A DNA stretch of 64,000 bases from Actinomadura rudentiformis (GTDB lineage: Bacteria; Actinomycetota; Actinomycetes; Streptosporangiales; Streptosporangiaceae), in assembly GCF_008923185.1 (NCBI RefSeq), contig NZ_WBMT01000005.1, forward strand, positions 186,001 through 250,000, in the 5' to 3' direction. The notes beneath the pieces were generated by a model that was not told where the DNA came from, did no database searches, and saw only the letters and a list, made by a program, of their open reading frames with translations. The position numbers were made by a program, and so were the translations under genes. Of this stretch, positions 43,367-54,502 are shown in pieces; position 1 is the first letter of the stretch; each line of letters opens with the position of its first letter.

Positions 43367-45915
43367 GCCTTGACGGCGTCGAGGACGTTGAGCCGGGCGG
43401 CCCGGCGGGCGGGCCAGACGGCGGCGAGCACCCCGATGACGGCCGCCACGGGGACGTAGAGCAGGAGCCGCCCGACGGGTACGGCGAGCTCGGTCACCCC
43501 GTCCTCGGCCATGGCGTTCTGGACGGTGACGCCGAAGACGACCCCGATGGCCAGGCCGAGCAGCGCGCCGAAGATCGAGATGATGACCGCCTCGTACCGG
43601 ATCATCCGGCGCAGCTGGCGCCGCTGCAGCCCGACCGCGCGCAGCAGGCCGATCTCGCGGGTCCGCTCGACGACCGACAGCGCGAGCGTGTTGACGATGC
43701 CGAGGGCGGCGATGACCACCGACAGCACCAGGAGCGCCAGGATCAGCTGGAGGAAAAGGTCGATGTCCCCGGCCGCGTCGGCCTTGATGGTCTCCCGGTC
43801 CTTCACTTCGAGGTTGGGCCATGGGGCGAGAGCCGATTCCAGGCCGCGCCGGGTCGCGGCGGCGTCCGCGCCGGGGGCGAGGGTGAGGTCGATCCGGTCG
43901 ATCGTCGCGTCGGGGGCGTGCGGGCGGTACGCGGCGTAGTCGATGATCATTTCTGGGGCGGGGTGGGAGATCGCCTTCTGGGCGGCGTAGACGCCGGCGA
44001 CGCGGAACGCGGCCTTGGCGCCGTCCTGGAACTCTCCCTGCACCGTGGTGCCGACCTTCCACCGGTTCGCGTCTGCGGTCGTCCGGCTGACGAGGAGATC
44101 GGTGCCCTTGACGGCCGGTGTCCCCTCGTTCACCACGAGCCGGAAATGGCCGGTCAGCTCCTGCGGTCGTCCGGCTGTCGCCGTCTGCACCTTCCCGTCC
44201 AGCTTGATCTGGGCCGACCGGATCGCGACCGCGGTCCGTACGCCCGGTGCCGTGGCCACGGCCGTGAGCGCCGCGGGCCCGACCGGGGTGACCTGGCTGC
44301 GCCCGACGACGCGGTAGTCGGCGGTCAGGCCCGCCTCCAGTTGTTCGTCCACGGTGGTGGACATCGACTGGGTGATGACCGAGACCGTGCCGATCAGGGC
44401 CAGGCCGATCATGAGGGCCGAGGCGGTCGCGGCGGTCTGCCGGGGGTTGCGCAGCGCGTTCTGCCGGGACATCCTGCCGACAGCGCCGCCGAAGCGCGCC
44501 AGCGGCCAGCCGACGGCCCAGACCAGCGGGCGGCTGATGATCGGGCTCAGCGTCGTGACCCCCACGAAGAACGCCATGGCGCCGCCGCCCGCGAGAGAGA
44601 GCGCGATCTTGCCATTCCCGGCGACCAGCCCGGCGGCCATCCCGGCCGTGCCCACCGCGATCGCGGCGCCGCCGGTGAGTGTGCGGACGCGCAGGGAACG
44701 TGCGGGCGTCCCGCTCTCCTCGCGGAGGGCGGCCACGGGTGGGATCTTCGCCGCGCGCCGTGCCGGGACGTACGCGGCGGCCAGCGTGACGGGGAGCCCG
44801 ACCGAATAGGCGGCGATGACGGCCGAGGCGGGCACGACCGGGGTGCCGAACGGCAGTGCCTCACCAGCGACAAGCGACATCAGCTCGGCCAGCCCGAGTG
44901 CCAGGCCGCCGCCCGCGAGGAGCCCCACCGTCGCGCCGATCAGGCCGACCCCGGCGGCCTCACCGAGCACCACGCGGGTGACCTGGGAACGGCCCGCCCC
45001 GACCGCGCGCAGCAGCGCCATCTCCCGGGTGCGCTGGGCCACCAGCATCGAGAACGTGTTGAAGATGATGAACGAGCCGACGAACACCGCGATCGCGGCG
45101 AAGACCATGAGCAGCGTCCGCAGCATCGTGAGGATCTCCCGGAGCGGCTCGGCCAGCTCGTCGATGGCCTGCCGCCCGGTGATGGCCTCCAGCCCGTTCG
45201 GCAACGTCCCGGCGACCGCCTCGCGCACCCGCTCCTGGGAGACGCCGTCGGCGGCGTGCACGGTGATCCGCGTATAGCCGGGCCGTTCCATGAGCAGCCG
45301 CTGCGCCGTCCTCGGCTCGAACGCCGTGGCCGTCAGCGCGTTGGAGATCTCGCTGTCGCCGTACCGGAGGACGCCGGTCACGGTGAAGGTCTTGCTGCCG
45401 GACGCGAGCGCCACAGGTACCCGGTCGCCGACCGTGTAGTGGGCGGCGCGGGCGGTGGCGGCATCGATCACGATCTCGTCCGGCCGCCGGGGCGCCGTCC
45501 CGGACTCCAGGCGCATGAGGGACAGGTCCGGATCGGCGTTCCAGTCCATCCCGACCTGCGGCTCCGGCCCGACGATCTTGCCGTTGCGGTCGACGACGGC
45601 GGCGAACCCGCTGACCTCCCCGCGGGCCTTCGCGACGCCGTCCGCCTTGCGCACCGCCGTCAGGACCGAGGCGTCCAGCGGGCGTTCCCGGTCCCGTGCG
45701 CCCAGTTCGTCGCCGAACGCCTTCTTCGCCCGCACGACCGTGTCCGTGCCCCGGCCGAGGTCGTCGAAGGCGCTGTCGAACGAGCGGCCGAGCGTGGCCG
45801 CGAAGATCAGCGTGCCCGAGACGAACGCGACCCCGGCCACCACCGCGACCGCTGTCAGCGCCAGCCGTGCCTTGTGCGCGATCAAACTCCGGAGCGCCAG
45901 CCTTGACATCATCAT
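43360..45915 (-). CDS. FtsX-like ABC transporter permease
   Basis: Encodes 851 residues. The architecture is the long duplicated form: an N-terminal membrane segment (residues about 13-33), a MacB-like extracytoplasmic domain, three membrane segments carrying the FtsX core (about 265-390), a central pair, a second extracytoplasmic domain and a second FtsX core (about 725-850). Such proteins export lipids, lipoproteins or peptides, or transmit signals to the envelope, with a partner ATPase. That ATPase normally sits directly upstream; here a divergent kinase gene is there instead. Three ATGs in a row (45907-45915) make the exact start uncertain. Confidence 0.88.
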   Translation of the reverse strand: MMMSRLALRSLIAHKARLALTAVAVVAGVAFVSGTLIFAATLGRSFDSAFDDLGRGTDTVVRAKKAFGDELGARDRERPLDASVLTAVRKADGVAKARGEVSGFAAVVDRNGKIVGPEPQVGMDWNADPDLSLMRLESGTAPRRPDEIVIDAATARAAHYTVGDRVPVALASGSKTFTVTGVLRYGDSEISNALTATAFEPRTAQRLLMERPGYTRITVHAADGVSQERVREAVAGTLPNGLEAITGRQAIDELAEPLREILTMLRTLLMVFAAIAVFVGSFIIFNTFSMLVAQRTREMALLRAVGAGRSQVTRVVLGEAAGVGLIGATVGLLAGGGLALGLAELMSLVAGEALPFGTPVVPASAVIAAYSVGLPVTLAAAYVPARRAAKIPPVAALREESGTPARSLRVRTLTGGAAIAVGTAGMAAGLVAGNGKIALSLAGGGAMAFFVGVTTLSPIISRPLVWAVGWPLARFGGAVGRMSRQNALRNPRQTAATASALMIGLALIGTVSVITQSMSTTVDEQLEAGLTADYRVVGRSQVTPVGPAALTAVATAPGVRTAVAIRSAQIKLDGKVQTATAGRPQELTGHFRLVVNEGTPAVKGTDLLVSRTTADANRWKVGTTVQGEFQDGAKAAFRVAGVYAAQKAISHPAPEMIIDYAAYRPHAPDATIDRIDLTLAPGADAAATRRGLESALAPWPNLEVKDRETIKADAAGDIDLFLQLILALLVLSVVIAALGIVNTLALSVVERTREIGLLRAVGLQRRQLRRMIRYEAVIISIFGALLGLAIGVVFGVTVQNAMAEDGVTELAVPVGRLLLYVPVAAVIGVLAAVWPARRAARLNVLDAVKAA

Positions 45916-46045
45916 GCGTCGATTCGAGCGCGGGCACCGCGCCGCGCGGCAGCGGGCAACGGATGGACCCGCACCGACGGTCGTCGCGTCCGGAAGCGAC
46001 TTTCGTAGGGTGGCAGCCGCCGTCCCGGTGCGTACGGTGTTGCTT

Positions 46046-47308
46046 GTGCAACCAAGCCTCCCGGCCCGGCCGGTCCGCGCCGTGGTGTCCGACGCCCTGG
46101 TGGTCGCGTTCGCCGTGGCGGGCAGCCTCCTGACGGCGCTGGACGACAGGTCGATCCTGCGGCCCTATCACGGCGTGACCGGGCTCGTGCTCCTGCTGGC
46201 CGGCCTGTCCCTGTTCTTCCGCCGCCGGGCGCCGCTCACGGTCATCTGGATCACCATCGCGATCCCGGCCGTGGTGCTGGTCGTCGAGCTTCTGGCCCGG
46301 GGAACGCTGCTGTACACCCAGGGCGACATCGATGTGGAGTCGATCTCGCTGTGGCCGCCGGGCGCGATCTTCGCCGCGTACGCCGTCACCGCGTTTCCCA
46401 AGGCGGACCAGCCGGCCTGGCTCCGGGCATTGCCGATCGCCACCCTGACCCTCGTCCTCGTGGCCACCCCGAGGGTGATCCCCGACGCGGCCATTCATCC
46501 GATCGCCGGTCAGAGCACCGACTCCGACAGCGCGATGGCCTTCCGCGGCGCCGTCCTGGTCATCGGCGGCGCGCTGCTCGGCATGTACGTGTCGGCCCGC
46601 CGCCGGGTGCTCGACGGGCTGCGGGAGCGCGCCGAACGGGCGGCCGAGCAGGCCCGGGCGGAGGAACGGGCCCGGCTCGCCGCCGAGATGCACGACGTCG
46701 TGGCCCATCGCGTGACGCTGATGGTCCTGCAGGCGGGCGCCCTGCGCGTCCGCGCCCGCGACGACGAGACACGCCAGGCGGCCGAGGAGATGCGCGGCAC
46801 CGGCGCCAAGGCCCTGGAAGAGCTGCGCGACGTGATCGGCCTCCTCCGCCGCACCGACGAGGGCCCGGACGACGAGGCCGGGGAGCACGGACCCCTGCCG
46901 GACCTGTCCACACTGATCGCGGAGTCGGGCTCGGTCGGCGTGCCGGTGGACCTGGACGAGCAGGGCGATCCGCCCCTGGCCTCCCCGGTCGTCGGGCGCA
47001 CCGCGTACCGCATCGTGCAGGAGGCCCTCACCAACGTGCGCAAGCACGCCCCCGGCGCCCGCGTCCGTGTGAAGATCCGTTACCGTGCCGACGGCGTGCG
47101 CCTCACCGTCCTCAACTCGGCGCCGTCCCGGCCCGCCGACGGCGACCTCGCCGCCAGCGGCTCCGGCACCGGCCTGACCGGACTGGGGCAGCGGGTGGAC
47201 CTGATCGGCGGCACGTTCACCGCCGATCCCACCCCCGACGGCGGCTTCCGGGTGGACGCTTCTCTCCCCGCCTTCGTCCCGACGCCCGCGCCAGAGGCCG
47301 TCACGTGA
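46046..47308 (+). CDS. Two-component sensor histidine kinase (NarL/DesK type)
   Basis: Encodes about 420 residues from the GTG at 46046; GTGs at 46028 and 46037 are alternatives and no ribosome site is seen. TACGGT seven bases upstream suggests a leaderless mRNA. Four to five membrane segments occupy about residues 12-190. They are followed by a HisKA_3 domain with the phosphoacceptor in AAEMHDVVAH (H216) and a HATPase domain (VQEALTNVRKHAPGA, GTGLTGLGQRV). Its cognate regulator follows by GTGA overlap. It is divergent from the FtsX-type permease, a likely target or partner. Confidence 0.88.
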   Translation: MQPSLPARPVRAVVSDALVVAFAVAGSLLTALDDRSILRPYHGVTGLVLLLAGLSLFFRRRAPLTVIWITIAIPAVVLVVELLARGTLLYTQGDIDVESISLWPPGAIFAAYAVTAFPKADQPAWLRALPIATLTLVLVATPRVIPDAAIHPIAGQSTDSDSAMAFRGAVLVIGGALLGMYVSARRRVLDGLRERAERAAEQARAEERARLAAEMHDVVAHRVTLMVLQAGALRVRARDDETRQAAEEMRGTGAKALEELRDVIGLLRRTDEGPDDEAGEHGPLPDLSTLIAESGSVGVPVDLDEQGDPPLASPVVGRTAYRIVQEALTNVRKHAPGARVRVKIRYRADGVRLTVLNSAPSRPADGDLAASGSGTGLTGLGQRVDLIGGTFTADPTPDGGFRVDASLPAFVPTPAPEAVT

Positions 47309-47970
47309 GCATCCGGGTCCTGCTGGTCGACGACGAACGCATGGTCTGCGCGCACCTGCGGACCATCCTCAGCGCGGCGGACGACATCGAGGTCGTGGAC
47401 GAGGCCTATGACGGCGCCGCCGCGGTCGAGTCCGTCCTCCGGCACGGCCCGGACGTCGTGCTCATGGACCTCCGCATGCCCGGCGTGGACGGCCTGACCG
47501 CGATCGGCCGCATCGCCGCCCTCGGCAGCACCCGAGGGGGGACGACCCCCCACCCCGCCGTCGTCGCCCTCACCACGTTCGACGCCGACCACTACGTGCT
47601 CCGCGCGCTGCGCGCCGGTGCCGCCGGGTTCCTGCTGAAGTCCACGCCACCCGAGGATCTGATCGAACTCGTCCGCGTCGCCGCCGACGGGCACACGGTC
47701 ATGTCGGCCGCCGCGACCCGCCGGCTGGTCGCCTCCGCCGCCGCCCGTTCCCTGGAACAGGATCGCCATCGCGCACGGATCGGTGATCTCACCGAACGCG
47801 AGACCGAGGTGCTGGCATGTCTGGGCGAGGGCCTGTCCAACGCCCAGATCGCGCGGCGCCTCCATCTCAGTGAGGCGACCGTCAAGGGCTACGTCTCCCG
47901 CCTTCTCGACAAGCTGGGCTGCGCCAACCGCACCCAGGCCGGTCTCCTCGCCCACGAGGCCGGCCTCTGA
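47305..47970 (+). CDS. NarL/LuxR-family response regulator
   Basis: Encodes 221 residues from a GTG overlapping the kinase stop. The receiver domain has DDE at the acidic pocket and phospho-Asp D55 (VVLMDLRMPG). It carries a small insertion (STRGGTTPHP) before VVALTTFD. Lys in GFLLKSTPPEDL and a C-terminal LuxR HTH (LTERETEVLACLGEGLSNAQIA) follow. It regulates transcription in response to the adjacent kinase. Confidence 0.94.
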   Translation: MSIRVLLVDDERMVCAHLRTILSAADDIEVVDEAYDGAAAVESVLRHGPDVVLMDLRMPGVDGLTAIGRIAALGSTRGGTTPHPAVVALTTFDADHYVLRALRAGAAGFLLKSTPPEDLIELVRVAADGHTVMSAAATRRLVASAAARSLEQDRHRARIGDLTERETEVLACLGEGLSNAQIARRLHLSEATVKGYVSRLLDKLGCANRTQAGLLAHEAGL

Positions 47971-47990
47971 CCGGTGGGCGGGCCCCGCGT

Positions 47991-49220
47991 TCAGTGGGTG
48001 GCGAGGGCGCGGGCCACGGTCTCGGCCAGCTGGGCCGCGTCGGCGACGCAGCGGTAGTCGACGTACTCGGGGAGGTCGGTGGGCAGGTGGTAGTTCGGGA
48101 CGAGCCTCTGGTCGTCGACGGAGACGAGGCAGGCGGTGGGATAGCCGTGGCGGTGCGGGACCAGCGCGTCGCTGCTGCCACGTGACCGGACGCCGCGCCG
48201 GACCTCGATGTCCTGCTCCAGGGCACAACGGGCGATCATGTCGCCGAAGGCGGCGTCGTACGGCTCGACGCGCAACGGGCCCTCGCCGTCGAGGAGGACG
48301 AGGTTGCCGGAGCCCACGGTGTCGAGGTTGAGGAACCAGGTGCTCTCGCGGGGGAGATCGGGGAAGTAGTGGTGGGCGAACCCCCGTACCCCCTCCTGGA
48401 GCGCCTCCTCGGCGCCCGCCGAGAAGAGGATCACTCGCAGTCCGGGGATCGGGCGGCGGGCCAGCGACTCGGCCAGCGCGATCAGCGCGGCGACACCGCT
48501 CAGGTTGTCGTTGGCGCCGGGCACGGCCTTGCGCGAGCCGATGTCGGCCATCGCGGCGACGGTGAGGGCGCTGAGCACGGTGCCGGTGCGGCGGAGGGCG
48601 CCGGAACGGGTGGCGCTGCCGAACGCGACCAGCGCGGGCCCGGCCACCACGGGCCACCAGATGGGGGGATTCTCGGTCATCCGCTCGACCGCGCGCGGGA
48701 AACGTCGCGCGTACCAGCGGGCCAGGCTCTGGTCGAAGACGGTGCCCGAGGGCGCGGCGTCGTGGTGCGCCATGATGACGAGCGTCCGGTGCGGCGCCTG
48801 GCGCTGGGCGCGTGGCGGCGTCAGGTCGGCGACGACGTTGCAGGCGGTACGGCGCGGGCTCAGCACGATGCGCGCCAGCTGGCGGCCGTAGGTGATCTCG
48901 TCGGCCAGGGCGGCGGTCAGGATCGTGGCCCCGAGCGTGCCGGTCCAGCGGAGGCGCCCGCCGGCCAGGCCCGCGAGCGTCGAGAGCGCGGCGAGGGCTC
49001 CGACGGGCCAGGTGTACGAGCCGTACGCGGGGACTTCCTGGACCTGGGCCGAGTGGCCCAGCGCGCTGAGGCGGTCGGCGATGAGGTGCGCCGCCTCGCG
49101 TTCGCCCGGCGAGCAGGGAGGCCGTTCGATGGCGGCGAGCCGCTCGATCGTGGCGCGCAGGGTCTCCTCAGCCGGCCGGGCCACCGGCGAGACCGGATGA
49201 AGGAATCGCTCGGAGGGCAT
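47991..49220 (-). CDS. M28-family metallopeptidase
   Basis: Encodes 409 residues. It is a zinc aminopeptidase-type fold with ligands in MAHHDAAPSG, GANDNLSG, SAGAEEALQEG, NLDTVGSG and NYHLPTD. A hydrophobic stretch (PVGALAALSTLAGLAGG) and a second (WWPVVAGPALVAFGSA) interrupt the protein, so membrane association is possible. There is no classical signal peptide. It is convergent with the response regulator, with 20 bp between stops. Confidence 0.86.
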   Translation of the reverse strand: MPSERFLHPVSPVARPAEETLRATIERLAAIERPPCSPGEREAAHLIADRLSALGHSAQVQEVPAYGSYTWPVGALAALSTLAGLAGGRLRWTGTLGATILTAALADEITYGRQLARIVLSPRRTACNVVADLTPPRAQRQAPHRTLVIMAHHDAAPSGTVFDQSLARWYARRFPRAVERMTENPPIWWPVVAGPALVAFGSATRSGALRRTGTVLSALTVAAMADIGSRKAVPGANDNLSGVAALIALAESLARRPIPGLRVILFSAGAEEALQEGVRGFAHHYFPDLPRESTWFLNLDTVGSGNLVLLDGEGPLRVEPYDAAFGDMIARCALEQDIEVRRGVRSRGSSDALVPHRHGYPTACLVSVDDQRLVPNYHLPTDLPEYVDYRCVADAAQLAETVARALATH

Positions 49221-49274
49221 ACCTACGACGTTTTCACGAACCTCCGGTAACGGTCCATGAGTGCTGCGTGGCGA

Positions 49275-49309
49275 CCGCGGGACCGCGCTCGGGGGTCGTG
49301 GTCCCGCGG
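49275..49309 (-). terminator. Terminator after the padR-DUF1707 operon
   Basis: A perfect 10-bp stem (CCGCGGGACC / GGTCCCGCGG) with a 15-nt loop lies 68 bp downstream of the DUF1707 gene. The surrounding gap to the M28 gene shows nothing else. Confidence 0.7.
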
Positions 49310-49376
49310 CCGGGTCAGCGGACCCCGGGGCCGGTGAATCCGCCTGGTGATCGGTGGATCCGGACCGTCGTCCGCG

Positions 49377-49874
49377 TCATCTGCGCTGGGCGCGGCGATA
49401 GGTCGCCGCCAGCATGATCGCCCGGACGATCCAGACCAGCAGGGCGAGCTGGAACACTGCGAAGAACGCGGTGGCCGGACCGGCGGTGAACGTGACGATC
49501 AGGAAAACGCCGAGCAGGATCGGGAACGCCGGGAAACCGGGCCGGCGGCGGCCCGCCCAGGCCGGGTGGTGCCGGTCCCAGGCGGGCGGGCCGTGCTGGA
49601 AGGCGGGATGCCAGTGGGCGTACGGATGGTCGCCGCGGTTGGGGTGCCCGCGGTGAGGGTGCCCGGCGAGAACGGCCTCGGGAAGGCCGTTCTGGCCGGG
49701 TAGGTCGCGCACGATGGCGCGCAGATCGCCCCCGGTCTTGGCGGCGAGGGCGGCGTCCAGGCGTTCGTCGAGCTCGGCCTGGTCCAGCCGCCCCGCCGCG
49801 AAGTGGTCGTGCAGGGCGGAGGTCACCGCGTCCCGTTCGGCGTCGCCGATACGGATCTCGTCGGGACGTGTCAC
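49377..49874 (-). CDS. DUF1707-domain small membrane protein
   Basis: Encodes 165 residues from a GTG five bases after GAGGAG; the GTG one codon earlier overlaps the padR stop. Residues 1-55 are a DUF1707 domain (IRIGDAERDAVTSALHDHFAAGRLDQAELDERL). A His/Pro-rich linker (HPHRGHPNRGDHPYAHWHP) may bind metal. Two membrane segments then occupy about residues 115-155. It is co-transcribed with padR and its function is unknown. Confidence 0.85.
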   Translation of the reverse strand: MTRPDEIRIGDAERDAVTSALHDHFAAGRLDQAELDERLDAALAAKTGGDLRAIVRDLPGQNGLPEAVLAGHPHRGHPNRGDHPYAHWHPAFQHGPPAWDRHHPAWAGRRRPGFPAFPILLGVFLIVTFTAGPATAFFAVFQLALLVWIVRAIMLAATYRRAQRR

Positions 49875-49876
49875 CA

Positions 49877-50629
49877 CTACTCCTCGGATGCGTCGGGTGT
49901 GTCGCTGTGTGGTGTGTCGCTGTGTGGTGTGTCGTCGAGGTCGTCCTCGGCGAGGATGCGGTAGAGCCTGCGGCGGGTGTCGGCGAGCACGGTCTTGGCC
50001 TGGGCGACCTGCTCGGGCGAGCCGGAGTGCACGATCTGCATGACCGCGGCCCCCGTCTGCGCGGCCTGCTTGAAGAGGTCGGGCACACCCTCGCCGAAGT
50101 CGGGCGTCATCTCCGCCCATGGCTCGTACAGCTCGTCGGCGTGCTCGTCGACGTACGCGCGGCCCTCGTCGGTGAGACGGAACGTCTTGCGGCCCTCGCC
50201 CTCCTCGCCGACGATGAGCCCCTCGTCGGCCAGTTGCTGGAGCGCCGGGTAGACCGCGCCGGGGCTCGGCTTCCAGGCGCCGTGGCTGCGGGTGTTGATC
50301 TCTTGGATGATCTGGTAGCCGTTCCGCGGCTCCTCGGCGAGCAGCGCCAGGATCGCCGCGCGCACGTTCCCCTTGCGCGCCTTCTGGCCCTTGGCCCAAG
50401 GCCCGCCGCCGCGTCCCCACGGGCCGCGTCCCCAAGGGCCGCCGCCACCGGGCGGCCCCCACGGGCCCGGGCCGCCGCCGAACAGGAAACCGAAGTCGGG
50501 CATGCCGTGCCTCGACCGGGGACCGCAACCGTGCTGGTGGTGGCGGCTCGCGTGGGCCGCGGCCTTGGCGCCCAGGGCGGCCGCGGCGAAGGCCCAGCGG
50601 AGGTCGGGGCCGTGGTGCGTCGCGCTCAT
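49877..50629 (-). CDS. PadR-family transcriptional regulator
   Basis: Encodes 250 residues from the ATG at 50629; a GTG at 50638 is an alternative. A Gly/Pro/Trp-rich low-complexity N-terminus (about residues 45-80, GPWGRGPWGRGGGPW) precedes the PadR winged helix (AILALLAEEPRNGYQIIQEI, SPGAVYPALQQLADEGLI). A helical dimerisation region follows. The C-terminus repeats DTPHS, encoded by a 15-bp tandem repeat. It probably represses its own operon with the DUF1707 gene via the CGATATATCG site upstream. Confidence 0.88.
   Translation of the reverse strand: MSATHHGPDLRWAFAAAALGAKAAAHASRHHQHGCGPRSRHGMPDFGFLFGGGPGPWGPPGGGGPWGRGPWGRGGGPWAKGQKARKGNVRAAILALLAEEPRNGYQIIQEINTRSHGAWKPSPGAVYPALQQLADEGLIVGEEGEGRKTFRLTDEGRAYVDEHADELYEPWAEMTPDFGEGVPDLFKQAAQTGAAVMQIVHSGSPEQVAQAKTVLADTRRRLYRILAEDDLDDTPHSDTPHSDTPDASEE
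49896..49934. repeat. 15-bp tandem repeat in the 3' end of padR
   Basis: GGTGTGTCGCTGTGT occurs at 49896-49910 and 49911-49925, followed by a partial copy. It encodes the DTPHS repeats near the PadR C-terminus and keeps the frame. Confidence 0.9.
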
Positions 50630-50679
50630 GTTCTTCACAGCCTTCCGAGATCTTTCTTTGATCTCTCGCGATACGACAA

Positions 50680-50689
50680 CGATATATCG
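50680..50689. promoter_or_regulatory. Candidate PadR operator
   Basis: The perfect palindrome CGATATATCG sits about 50 bp upstream of padR, in an AT-rich island. PadR-family proteins typically bind such A/T-rich palindromes at their own promoters. Confidence 0.45.
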
Positions 50690-50754
50690 GAAACGGTAAA
50701 GGGCGCTAGATGGTTCCCGGCCCGCGAGGGGAAGATCGGCCTACGTGTGAGTAA

Positions 50755-50800
50755 CTTGATATCGAGATAAATCGGCGATAGCTTGACGTCGAGAGAAATC
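50755..50800 (+). promoter_or_regulatory. acnA promoter overlapped by a direct repeat
   Basis: TTGATA (50756-50761), a 17-bp spacer and TAGCTT (50779-50784) form the promoter. A 19-bp imperfect repeat, CTTGAnnTCGAGAnAAATC, occurs at 50755-50773 and 50782-50800. One copy covers the -35 and the other the -10 and start site. This looks like an operator for a regulator of aconitase that I cannot name. Confidence 0.55.
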
Positions 50801-50844
50801 CTGGCGAAGTTAGGCGAACCTGAGTCCTGAGCAGGGTCCGGACT

Positions 50845-50878
50845 AGGGCAGGATTCAGTGGGGATGAATCCCCGCCCT
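50845..50878 (+). promoter_or_regulatory. Hairpin in the acnA leader
   Basis: A long hairpin has an AGGGC/GCCCT base, a small internal loop, and a GGATTCA/TGAATCC top stem with a 7-nt loop. It is followed by GGGCCTTTTCC. It lies in the ~210-nt leader between promoter and start. It could be an attenuator, an mRNA stabiliser or an Fe-responsive protein-binding element. No known riboswitch class is recognised. Confidence 0.5.
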
Positions 50879-51000
50879 GGGCCTTTTCCGGCGTGATTCA
50901 CCCATGCCGGCTGAGCCGGGAGCAGGATCGACAAGTCAGCGAAGAACGCCGTGCGCTCACGTCTCGGACCGGACGTGCGGCGTTGACGGAGGAGGAGTCC

Positions 51001-53766
<2,766 letters not shown>

Positions 53767-53778
53767 GCAGAACCTGAG

Positions 53779-53815
53779 AAGGGCCGCCTCCCCGTCAGAC
53801 GGGGAGGCGGCCCTT
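53779..53815. terminator. Strong terminator after acnA
   Basis: A perfect 17-bp stem (53779-53795 / 53799-53815) with a 3-nt loop is followed by TT and preceded by AA on the other strand. It serves acnA and the convergent LysE gene. Confidence 0.93.
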
Positions 53816-53824
53816 TTCGCCGGT

Positions 53825-54445
53825 TCAGTGGTCGGTGGCCAACCGGACGCCGAAGCCGATGAAGGCCAGCCCGGTGATCTGCTGGAAGCGGCGCTTGACC
53901 GCGGGGCGGGCCAGCGTACGCCGTGCGGCGCTGGCCGCGAAGACGAGCAGCGCACACCACACGAGGCCCTCCGCCACGTGGATCAGCGCGAAGAGCAGGC
54001 TCGTCCACAACATCGGGGCGCCGTCCGGGACGAACTGCGGCAGCAGGCTCATGTAGAACACGCCGATCTTCGGGTTGAGCAGGTTCGTGACGAAGCCCGT
54101 GCGGAGGGCTCCTGCCCCGGAGACCGCGGGAAGCTCCTCCTCGACCGTGCGGCGGCGCGTCTGCCACAGAGCCTGGACGCCCAGCCAGAACAAATAGCAG
54201 GCACCGGCGATGCGTACGACGTTGAAGGCCACTTCGGACGCCGCGAGCAATGCAGTAAGGCCCAGCGCACCGGCGATGGCCCAGACGAAGCACCCCCCGG
54301 CGATGCCGGTCGCGGCCAGGTAACCGATCCGGCGGCCGCTGGTCACCGTGGTGCGCAGCACCAGCATGGTGTCCAGTCCGGGCGTGATCGTGACCAGGGC
54401 GGCGACGGCGGCGAACGCCAGGCAGGCGGTGAGCATGGCACTCAT
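53825..54445 (-). CDS. LysE/RhtB-family amino-acid exporter
   Basis: Encodes 206 residues with about six membrane segments. The family signature TPGLDTMLVLRTT lies near the N-terminus and GFVTNLLNPKIGVFYMSLLPQFV is the second conserved block. It exports amino acids or related metabolites. The start may also be the ATG three codons in. It is divergent from the TauE-type gene with 56 bp between starts. Confidence 0.9.
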   Translation of the reverse strand: MSAMLTACLAFAAVAALVTITPGLDTMLVLRTTVTSGRRIGYLAATGIAGGCFVWAIAGALGLTALLAASEVAFNVVRIAGACYLFWLGVQALWQTRRRTVEEELPAVSGAGALRTGFVTNLLNPKIGVFYMSLLPQFVPDGAPMLWTSLLFALIHVAEGLVWCALLVFAASAARRTLARPAVKRRFQQITGLAFIGFGVRLATDH

Positions 54446-54484
54446 CCTATGAATGCGGGAAGTCCCACCGGAAATAGGGAGATG

Positions 54485-54502
54485 TAACGTTCCAAACCGT
54501 TA
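54485..54502. promoter_or_regulatory. Inverted repeat in the LysE/TauE divergent promoter region
   Basis: TAACG (54485-54489) and CGTTA (54498-54502) are inverted around an 8-nt centre, immediately upstream of the TauE start. There is no Shine-Dalgarno for the TauE gene, and TAACGT may double as its -10 element. This is a weak call. Confidence 0.3.

Noticed and set aside
50839..51000. Known riboswitch (cobalamin, TPP, SAM or ydaO type) in the acnA leader
   Set aside because: None of the conserved core sequences of these classes is present; only a hairpin and a T-run are seen.
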